Shown piece after piece: positions 5,377-10,693 of a stretch of DNA of 10,693 nt. The position numbers were made by a program, and so were the translations under genes. The stretch comes from Methanomicrobiales archaeon (GTDB taxonomy: Archaea; Halobacteriota; Methanomicrobia; Methanomicrobiales; Methanoculleaceae), in assembly GCA_012511245.1 (NCBI GenBank), contig JAAZGM010000054.1:1-10693 (forward strand), read 5' to 3'. Each line of letters opens with the position of its first letter. The first letter of the stretch is position 1. The notes under the pieces were generated by a model, which worked only from the letters and a program-made list of their open reading frames with translations, ran no database searches and was not told where the DNA came from.

Positions 5377-6993
5377 TTAGTTCCCCGGCACCATCCGGGC
5401 GAGGTCCTCCTCGACCGTCGTGATCCCGCGGATCCCGAAGTTCTCAACGAGAACCTTCAGAACCCCGGGCGAGACGAAGGCCGGGAGGCGGGGGCCGAGG
5501 GCGATATCCTTGACGCCGAGCGAGAGGAGGGCAAGAAGGACGAGCACCGCCTTCTGCTCGTACCAGGCAATGTTGTAGGAGATCGGGAGTTCGTTGATCC
5601 CGACGCCGAACGCCTCCGCGAGAGCCTGAGCGATGACCACGAGCGAGTAGCAGTCGTTGCACTGGCCGGCGTCGAGGACCCGCGGGATGCCGCCGATATC
5701 CCCGAGGCCGAGGCTGTTGTAGCGGTACTTCGCGCACCCGGCGGTGAGGATGATCGTATCCGCAGGAAGGGCCTCTGCGAACCGGGTGTAGTAGTCCCGC
5801 CCGCTGTACCGCCCGTCGCAGCCCGCCATCACGAGGAACCGCTTGACGGCGCCGGACTTCACCGCACCGATGACGGTCTCGGCTATCGCGAGGACCGGGG
5901 CGTGGGCGCATCCCGTGATGAGGTCGCCGCGGGAGAGGTCAACCGGGGGCTTGCAGCGCTTTGCGTGTTCGATCAGGGCCGAAAAGTCCTTCTTCCCGTC
6001 AGGCGAGGTTTCGATGTGTTTCAGTCCCGCAAACCCGACGAGCCCGGTGGTGTAGACCCGGTCGCGGTAGGAGTCCTTCGGGGGGACGAGGCAGTTCGTC
6101 GTCACGAGGACCGGACCGTTGAACCGGTCGAACTCCTCCCGCTGGAACGGCCAGGAGCCGCCGTAGTTCCCGACGAGGTGGTCATATTTCTTGAGGTCCG
6201 GGTAGCCGTGCGCCGGAAGCATCTCGCCGTGGGTGTAGATATCCACTCCCGCCCCCACGCTCTGTTCGAGGAGGTCGGCAAGGTCCTTGAGGTCGTGGCC
6301 GGTGACGAGGATGCCCGGGCGCGTGCCCGCCGCGGTCCGGACGGTCGTGATCGCCGGCGTCCCGTAGGAGGCGGTGTTCGCGGTATCGAGGAGGGCAAGA
6401 ACCTTCACGCCGACCTCGCCGCACTTCAGGACGTAGCCGACCATCTCGTCGACGGAGAGGTCCTGCAGCGTGGCGACGAGCGCCTCCTGCATGAAGGTCG
6501 TGATCTCCTCATCCTCGTGGTCGAGGATGGCGGCGTGGTGGTAGTAGGCGCCGAGCCCTTTGAGACCGTACACAAGGAGGTCGCGGAGCGAGAGGATGTC
6601 GGCATCCACGCTCCCGCGGGCGGCGACGATCTCCTCGGCCTTTGCCGTGATCGCCGCAGGGCTCGCCGGCGCCCAGGTGCAGGCCGCAGGCTCCGCACTT
6701 CCGGCGGGCGGGAGGGCGTCGCGGATACGGACCGCTTCCTGGATCATATCCCGGAGGCGGGCGGGGTCGAAGTTCACGTTGGTCAGGGTCGCAAAAAGGC
6801 ATCCTGCGACGAACGTCCCGGCATCCGGGTCCCCGCCGCTTGCTTTCATCGCTGCAAGGTTCCGTACCGAGAGTCCTTTGAGGGTGTAGATCAGGACGTC
6901 CTGGAGGCCGGCGGCCTCCTCATCCTTGCCGCAGACGCCGCGTATGGTGCAGCCGAAGCCCTTTGCCGTCTCTTCACACTGGTTGCAGAACAA
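5377..6993 (-). CDS. hcp: Hybrid cluster protein (Hcp), hydroxylamine/NO reductase
   Basis: Hcp reduces hydroxylamine to ammonia in vitro and is credited with NO reduction in vivo, giving anaerobes nitrosative-stress resistance. The 538 residues match class I proteins. The N-terminal cysteines C3-x2-C6-x8-C15-x5-C21 bind the [4Fe-4S] cubane, as in strict anaerobes. All expected hybrid-cluster ligands can be seen by family position: H233 (TGHDL), E257 (HGEML), C301 (TTNCL), C392 (AGCDGRYSGRDYY, the persulfide Cys), C420 (TAGCAKYRYN), C445 (DAGQCNDC), E479 and K481 (WYEQKAV). The start is TTG at 6993, chosen because GGAGTGA lies 7 nt upstream; the only nearby ATG runs straight into a stop. It diverges from an HxlR regulator, its likely controller. 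The 569-codon + frame opposite is a shadow. Confidence 0.96.
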   Translation of the reverse strand: MFCNQCEETAKGFGCTIRGVCGKDEEAAGLQDVLIYTLKGLSVRNLAAMKASGGDPDAGTFVAGCLFATLTNVNFDPARLRDMIQEAVRIRDALPPAGSAEPAACTWAPASPAAITAKAEEIVAARGSVDADILSLRDLLVYGLKGLGAYYHHAAILDHEDEEITTFMQEALVATLQDLSVDEMVGYVLKCGEVGVKVLALLDTANTASYGTPAITTVRTAAGTRPGILVTGHDLKDLADLLEQSVGAGVDIYTHGEMLPAHGYPDLKKYDHLVGNYGGSWPFQREEFDRFNGPVLVTTNCLVPPKDSYRDRVYTTGLVGFAGLKHIETSPDGKKDFSALIEHAKRCKPPVDLSRGDLITGCAHAPVLAIAETVIGAVKSGAVKRFLVMAGCDGRYSGRDYYTRFAEALPADTIILTAGCAKYRYNSLGLGDIGGIPRVLDAGQCNDCYSLVVIAQALAEAFGVGINELPISYNIAWYEQKAVLVLLALLSLGVKDIALGPRLPAFVSPGVLKVLVENFGIRGITTVEEDLARMVPGN

Positions 6994-6998
6994 GTTTT

Positions 6999-7005
6999 CT
7001 CACTC
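6999..7005 (-). promoter_or_regulatory. Ribosome-binding site fixing the TTG start of hcp
   Basis: Reading the minus strand, GGAGTGA precedes TTG with suitable spacing, and no in-frame ATG exists close by. This decides the start in favour of TTG. Confidence 0.6.
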
Positions 7006-7009
7006 CATA

Positions 7010-7050
7010 GTATCTTTATGATACAAGATATCGTTTAGATACTGAAGTAT
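7010..7050. promoter_or_regulatory. Operator-like inverted repeats in the hcp-hxlR intergenic region
   Basis: There are three short inverted repeats in 41 bp: GTATC-tttat-GATAC (7010-7024), ATATC-gttta-GATAC (7028-7042; one mismatch) and ATACT-ga-AGTAT (7039-7050). The first two have the same 5+5+5 layout with centres 18 bp apart. HxlR proteins are dimers that bind such sites beside their own gene. The third repeat covers the TATAAG box of hxlR and a TTATAC read toward hcp, so binding could block both promoters. Confidence 0.55.
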
Positions 7051-7053
7051 AAG
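7048..7053 (+). promoter_or_regulatory. Likely box A of the hxlR-family gene
   Basis: TATAAG is 27-32 nt before the ATG at 7080. The purine-rich GGAGAAGG at 7055-7062 is too far (about 17 nt) to act as a normal ribosome-binding site, so a leaderless transcript is likely. Confidence 0.5.
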
Positions 7054-7079
7054 TAGGAGAAGGTTTCTCTAACTATACC

Positions 7080-7439
7080 ATGCAGGATGAGTGTACGGTC
7101 AACCAGACCGTCCAGTATCTCGGGAAGAAGTGGATGCTCCTGATCATCCTTGAACTCTACAAGGGGGAGGGCTACACCCGGCGGTTCACCGAGGTGAAGG
7201 ACCGGCTTCCGGGTATCACGTCGAAGGTTCTCTCGGCCCGGTTGAAGGAACTGGAGGCGGAGGGGCTCGTCGAGCGGAGGGTGGATACCGGGACAGTCCC
7301 CATCAGGAGCGAGTACACCCTCACCGCAAGCGGACTTGAGATCGTCGGGGTGATCAAAGAGATCAAGCGGTGGGCGCTCCGGTGGAAGATCGAGAACCGG
7401 GCGTGCGGAGCGCAGGACTGTCACGACTGCGTATTGTGA
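7080..7439 (+). CDS. HxlR-family winged-helix regulator with Cys-rich tail
   Basis: The 119 residues fit the HxlR family (PF01638). The N-terminal Cys5 is followed by 'VQYLGKKWMLLIILELYKG', then the recognition segment 'LPGITSKVLSARLKELEAEGLVERR', a wing, and the 'YTLTASGLEIV' plus 'IKEIKRWALRW' dimer helix. The C-terminus carries Cys109, Cys114, His115 and Cys117, not part of the core fold. With Cys5 these could form a metal, Fe-S or thiol sensor; that is inference. It is divergent from hcp and separated by repeats suited to a dimer, so it probably controls hcp and itself in response to nitrosative or redox stress. Confidence 0.9.
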   Translation: MQDECTVNQTVQYLGKKWMLLIILELYKGEGYTRRFTEVKDRLPGITSKVLSARLKELEAEGLVERRVDTGTVPIRSEYTLTASGLEIVGVIKEIKRWALRWKIENRACGAQDCHDCVL

Positions 7440-7451
7440 GCGGCCCGCTCA
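7437..7451. repeat. 15-bp palindrome at the hxlR stop
   Basis: TGAGCGG-c-CCGCTCA is a perfect inverted repeat that includes the hxlR stop codon. A GC-rich hairpin could end or stabilise the hxlR mRNA, but no T-run follows. Confidence 0.4.
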
Positions 7452-7493
7452 CAGAAAGGTGTCGACGAAACCCTTGAGCGGGCATACAGGTGC

Positions 7494-7652
7494 ATGGAAA
7501 AATCCATGATTGACTCCGGAAGCGTGAAAAGGGCATCCACCTATGCGGAGCCTGACGGCATCCCCAACCAGGTTTTCCGGGGCAGCCAGCGGAGCACCCT
7601 GATCGGGTTCCCGGCGAAGGCAGCGGATCCACGATCATTCATTATCTCATGA
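7494..7652 (+). other. Possible small ORF between hxlR and the zinc-finger gene
   Basis: The frame of hxlR stays open after its stop for 70 further codons, to TGA at 7652. An ATG at 7494 would give a 52-residue peptide rich in charged and small residues. I see no domain, good ribosome-binding site or promoter. In this GC-rich genome such open frames arise by chance; it could also be a decayed gene. Otherwise the 233-nt gap holds nothing I recognise. Confidence 0.2.
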
Positions 7653-7672
7653 CCACACAACATGTCAGATGA

Positions 7673-9313
7673 ATGACACCCAAGGTCTCATCCGGCACCT
7701 GCCTGATCTGCAGGACTCCTATCACTAAACGGAAAGCCCTCAAACATGGCATAGAATGTCTTCAGACAGCGGGCTGGCCCACCGGAAAGAAACCCTCCCT
7801 TATCATCATGATCCAGGGGCAGCGCAGCAAAAAATACTGGCTGATTGTTCTCGCGCGGCATGATGCACTGCTCGCTGACCTCGACAAATTGATCCGCGAT
7901 GTGTGGGTGGAGTGCTGCGAACATCTCAGTTCTTTCCGGATCGGGGGCGCCATGTACGATTCAGACGATGAATACTCGACAGATGCTATGGCAGTTCCCC
8001 TCGCAGATCTCGTCTCTCCAGGCAGCACGTTCTCCTATGATTACGACTTCGGTTCCACCACCTCGCTGGACCTGAAGGTGATCGGGGAGTCGCCTGTTAC
8101 CCCGCCGGATGCCTGCCTCTGCCTGATCGCACGAAACGATCGGCCGACCATCCCCTGCGATATCTGCGGCGGTAAAGCCGGATTCATCCTGGACGATCCC
8201 GATGAGGAGAACGCGCATTATTATTGTTCAAAATGCCTTGAATCGACAGAACTCGATCCTGAGTACGCGGATATCATCTCTAACTCTCCAAGGGATGGTA
8301 TCTGTGGTTATGTAGAAGATCCCATTGCCGCCCTCTCCTGGTACCCCTCCGGATGGAGCGCTGATGAGATCGTGCCTGAGATTTCAGGCGATATTCAGGA
8401 GGATATCATATTCTCCGATGAGATGGAGATGGACAACGCGATCGCCGCCGTCATCCAGGATATCGGACCCGATATCGATGCGTTTGTGGAGGCGGAGAGG
8501 GAGGCATACGGAGAAGAGGACGCCGGTATGGCCGGGATGAGCGTCCTGGCCTTCTGCACATTTATGTATACCCTCTACAAGAGGGAGATCGGAGTATGGG
8601 ACGCCACATCGGTGCAGAACTGCCTGGTTGAAAACCTATCGCAGAACCCGATCTATCCGGACGATTGGGCGGAAAACGCCGTCCCTGCCCTTTGTCGATT
8701 TCTGACTCGTATGGAGGCGTCAGGCCGCCTCACAAACGCCTCAGAACTCATTGCTGCCCTCAAAGAAGGAGAACCCGACTTTCAGGAGGAAGTCACGAGC
8801 CCCGAGAAGAGCAAAGCTATATTCAGGCATATTTTGATGGAAGCGGAAGAAATGGGCGTCAACACAAACGATCTGGATGAGTTCTCCACCTTTGCCGTAA
8901 AAGAGCTCGCCACATTGGCCGGATTTGACCTTGAGAACGAAGAGGTTCAGGATGAACTCATCCGCCAGATCGAGGGTGGGCAGCCTGCTGTGAGCGGCGA
9001 CGAGCTTCGCACCGCCATGATCTTTATCCGGTGCGAGGACTTCTGCAGCCGGTTTGATGATGAAACCGTCCTGGATCGCTGCAAGAAGATCACCGGAGAT
9101 CTCTTCGATCACCCGGCCACGCCGCTCTTGCGAGGAGACGTGATTCTCTGGAGTGCGGCAATCGTGTATACGGCCTGCCGGGATGCAGGGCTGATCCGGC
9201 CGGGGAAGGGTGGTTCCCCCCGGTTGGCTGAGGAGATCGGCTTGTTCTTCGGCTTTGAGCGATCGTCGATCCGGAACAAGGTGGCAGCGCTGAGGAAACT
9301 CCTCCCCGACTGA
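7673..9313 (+). CDS. Multidomain zinc protein: C2HC finger, pRiA4b ORF-3-like domain, zinc ribbon, DUF6398-like C-terminus
   Basis: This is a 546-residue cytoplasmic protein of unknown function. Residues 10-29 form a C2HC finger (Cys10, Cys13, His25, Cys29). Residues about 53-140 resemble the plasmid pRiA4b ORF-3 (IS1096 TnpR-like) domain: 'KKYWLIVLARHDALLADLDK', 'VWVECCEHLSSF' and the 'YDYDFGS' turn at 122-128. A zinc ribbon follows (Cys162, Cys165, Cys185, Cys188). Residues about 200-465 are acidic and helical with no family I recognise. The last 75 residues ('RGDVILWSAAIVYTACRDAG', then 'LAEEIGLFFGFERSSIRNKVAALRKLL') look like DUF6398, a small helical, cyclin/HTH-like unit. The start is the first ATG after an in-frame stop, with no ribosome-binding site. 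Nucleic-acid binding is inferred from the fingers. It is 69 nt upstream of ruvC but has no evident link to it. Confidence 0.8.
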   Translation: MTPKVSSGTCLICRTPITKRKALKHGIECLQTAGWPTGKKPSLIIMIQGQRSKKYWLIVLARHDALLADLDKLIRDVWVECCEHLSSFRIGGAMYDSDDEYSTDAMAVPLADLVSPGSTFSYDYDFGSTTSLDLKVIGESPVTPPDACLCLIARNDRPTIPCDICGGKAGFILDDPDEENAHYYCSKCLESTELDPEYADIISNSPRDGICGYVEDPIAALSWYPSGWSADEIVPEISGDIQEDIIFSDEMEMDNAIAAVIQDIGPDIDAFVEAEREAYGEEDAGMAGMSVLAFCTFMYTLYKREIGVWDATSVQNCLVENLSQNPIYPDDWAENAVPALCRFLTRMEASGRLTNASELIAALKEGEPDFQEEVTSPEKSKAIFRHILMEAEEMGVNTNDLDEFSTFAVKELATLAGFDLENEEVQDELIRQIEGGQPAVSGDELRTAMIFIRCEDFCSRFDDETVLDRCKKITGDLFDHPATPLLRGDVILWSAAIVYTACRDAGLIRPGKGGSPRLAEEIGLFFGFERSSIRNKVAALRKLLPD

Positions 9314-9382
9314 GACCTCTGCCGACAAAAAGTATCAACCAGGAGAACCGATACCTTAGTGGACGGAAAATCGGATTTACTC

Positions 9383-9859
9383 ATGATCGTCATCGGCATC
9401 GACCCGGGGATCGCAAGAACCGGCTACGGCGTCCTCAGCACCGGCACCAGGTCTCCGACACTGTTGACCTACGGCTGCATCGAGACCGGCAGCGAGTGCA
9501 TCCGCGAGGAGCGGTTGCTTGAGATCCACACGAGGATCTCCGGTCTCCTTGACGAATACAACCCCGCGTGGGTCGCCGTGGAGCGGCTCTTCTTTTCGAG
9601 GAACACCACCTCGGCGATGCAGGTGAGCGAGGCCCGCGGCGTCCTCCTCCTTGCCGCGGCGCAGCACAAGATCCCGGTTGCCGAGTATACCCCCAACCAG
9701 GTCAAACAGGCGGTCACCGGGTCGGGGCGTGCCGACAAACATCAGGTGCAGGAGATGATGCGCCGGCTCCTCAGGCTGGAGGAGATCCCCCGGCCCGACG
9801 ATGCCGCCGACGGTCTCGCCCTCGCCCTCTGCCACATCAATATGGGACAACTACGATGA
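9383..9859 (+). CDS. ruvC: Holliday junction resolvase RuvC
   Basis: RuvC is the endonuclease that cuts Holliday junctions symmetrically during recombination and fork repair. The 158 residues from this ATG match the family. Catalytic acids are D7 in 'IGIDPG', E67 in 'VAVERLFF', and D140 and D143 in 'DDAADGLALALCH', equivalent to the E. coli D7/E66/D138/D141 set. The 'RNTTSAMQVSEARGV' helix is typical. A GTG at 9359 would add eight residues and sits about 14 nt after a GGAG, but the ATG places D7 in the standard position. Its TGA overlaps the ruvA ATG by 4 nt. This is a bacterial-type enzyme; archaea normally use Hjc. Confidence 0.95.
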   Translation: MIVIGIDPGIARTGYGVLSTGTRSPTLLTYGCIETGSECIREERLLEIHTRISGLLDEYNPAWVAVERLFFSRNTTSAMQVSEARGVLLLAAAQHKIPVAEYTPNQVKQAVTGSGRADKHQVQEMMRRLLRLEEIPRPDDAADGLALALCHINMGQLR

Positions 9860-10449
9860 TAGCCCAACTTTCCGGAGAAGTGATAGCCACCGGCGACCGG
9901 TGGGTGGTGATCGATATCGGCGGCGTCGGCTACCGGGTGCAGGTGACCGGGCCGACGCTTGAGACCCTCAGGGAGGCGAAGGGCCGCGTCACGGTCCACA
10001 CCCATATGGCGGTCCGCGACGACGACATCAGGCTCTTCGGCTTTCTTTACCCGCGCGAACGAGAACTCTTCACGATCCTGATCGGGGTCTCGGGCATCGG
10101 CCCCCAGACCGCCATGAACATCCTCTCCGGGATATCGTTCGAGGACTTTGCCGTTGCCATCCTTGACGACGACACAAAGACGCTCACCCGGATCCCCGGG
10201 ATCGGGAAGAAGGGGGCCGGGCGCCTGATCCTTGAACTGAAGGAGAAGATGAAGAAGCATGCGGATACCTTCGCCGCCGATAGACGCCCGACCGGGGCCA
10301 ACGACGCTGTGAGCGCCCTTATATCGCTCGGGTTTTCACCCGCGGAAGCAGGGGAAGCGGTTGATGCCGTCCTGCCCGGTCTATCCGATGCGAACGTGCA
10401 GAGCCTGATCCGCGCTGCTCTTGCACACCTCCGGGAGCGCCGGATATGA
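9856..10449 (+). CDS. ruvA: Holliday junction branch migration protein RuvA
   Basis: RuvA tetramers hold the junction in a square-planar form and load RuvB. The 197 residues show the three standard domains: an N-terminal OB fold (about 1-62, 'MIAQLSGEVIATGDRWVVID', 'GVGYRVQV', 'DIRLFGFLYPRERELF'), two helix-hairpin-helix motifs ('GVSGIGPQTAMNIL' and 'RIPGIGKKGAGRLILELK'), and the C-terminal RuvB-binding domain (about 150-197, 'DAVSALISLGFSPAEAGEAV'). The ATG sits in an ATGA overlap with the ruvC stop; the longer upstream open frame lies over ruvC and is not used. The ruvB start overlaps its stop in the same way. Confidence 0.97.
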   Translation: MIAQLSGEVIATGDRWVVIDIGGVGYRVQVTGPTLETLREAKGRVTVHTHMAVRDDDIRLFGFLYPRERELFTILIGVSGIGPQTAMNILSGISFEDFAVAILDDDTKTLTRIPGIGKKGAGRLILELKEKMKKHADTFAADRRPTGANDAVSALISLGFSPAEAGEAVDAVLPGLSDANVQSLIRAALAHLRERRI

Positions 10450-10693
10450 ACGAACGCATCCCCTCCCCCTCGCCCCTCAGCGGTGAGACCGACGACGCGG
10501 CGATCAGGCCGGCGCGCCTCGATGAGTTCGTGGGACAGGCGCAGATCAAGGAGGCTCTTGCCATCGCCATCGCCGCCGCAAAAAAACGCGGCGAGTCTCT
10601 CGACCACGTCCTCTTCTCCGGCCCGCCGGGCCTCGGGAAGACGACGCTCGCCCAGATCATCGCGCGCGAGATGGGAGCCGGGATCAGGAGCAC
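10446..10693 (+). CDS. ruvB: Holliday junction ATP-dependent helicase RuvB (3' end outside window)
   Basis: The first 82 residues are visible. After a short Pro/Ser-rich tail comes 'IRPARLDEFVGQAQIKEAL', the RuvB N-terminal signature, then the Walker A motif GPPGLGKTT at residues 59-67. RuvB hexamers drive branch migration with RuvA. The start overlaps the ruvA stop by 4 nt (ATGA), so ruvC, ruvA and ruvB form one translationally coupled operon. Walker B and the sensor motifs fall beyond the window. Confidence 0.96.
   Translation, partial: MNERIPSPSPLSGETDDAAIRPARLDEFVGQAQIKEALAIAIAAAKKRGESLDHVLFSGPPGLGKTTLAQIIAREMGAGIRS

Noticed and set aside
5329..7038. 569-codon + strand ORF opposite hcp
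   Set aside because: Its composition is the Asp/Arg/Glu/Val-rich pattern of an antisense frame, while the minus strand encodes a full Hcp with every cluster ligand.
7438..7490. Repeated GAGCGGG words after hxlR as a possible CRISPR or iteron array
   Set aside because: There are only a palindrome and one extra partial copy, with no regular spacing or further units. No CRISPR array is seen anywhere in the window.
9568..10449. Longer ruvA form reading back into ruvC
   Set aside because: The extra 96 codons overlap ruvC and are Arg/Pro-rich; the RuvA family starts at the ATG at 9856 within an ATGA junction.
10047..10607. Minus-strand ORFs opposite ruvA and ruvB
   Set aside because: They are shadows of well-supported Ruv genes, with no ribosome-binding site or recognisable domain.

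Overview
The window looks like chromosomal DNA from a GC-rich methanogenic archaeon, most likely Methanomicrobiales and resembling Methanoculleus. This is inferred from gene content and signals; no search was run. The tRNA gene has no encoded CCA and has a TTTTATA box A at archaeal spacing. Two genes have TATAAG boxes 27-33 nt before their ATG, which suggests leaderless mRNAs. An isolated hypD, an anaerobe-type hybrid cluster protein and several mntA/hepT-type genes also fit. The exception is a bacterial-type ruvC-ruvA-ruvB operon at the right end.

Left block (1-2796, all + strand): the 3' part of a radical SAM protein with a C-terminal winged-helix domain; hypD, the [NiFe]-hydrogenase maturation protein; a tRNA-Arg(CCG); and a cyclase-family metal hydrolase with an H-x-G-T-H-x-D signature.

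Middle block (about 2800-5376): an accessory island of worn-down toxin-antitoxin loci. It holds an intact MntA-type nucleotidyltransferase on the minus strand with no toxin beside it, an intact HicB antitoxin with no recognisable HicA, a frameshifted relic of an IS630-type transposase, and a second mntA followed by a hepT toxin gene broken by two frameshifts. Antitoxins survive; toxins are lost or disabled.

Right-centre block (5377-7439): hcp (hybrid cluster protein, minus strand) diverges from an HxlR-family regulator with a Cys-rich tail. The 86-bp space between them holds three short inverted repeats that overlap the likely promoters. This looks like a self-contained nitrosative or redox-stress unit.

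Right block (7440-10693): a short, mostly empty gap; a 546-residue multidomain zinc-finger protein (C2HC finger, pRiA4b ORF-3-like domain, zinc ribbon, long helical region, DUF6398-like C-terminus); then ruvC, ruvA and the start of ruvB joined by ATGA overlaps, encoding Holliday-junction branch migration and resolution. The window cuts the first gene at its 5' end and ruvB at its 3' end.
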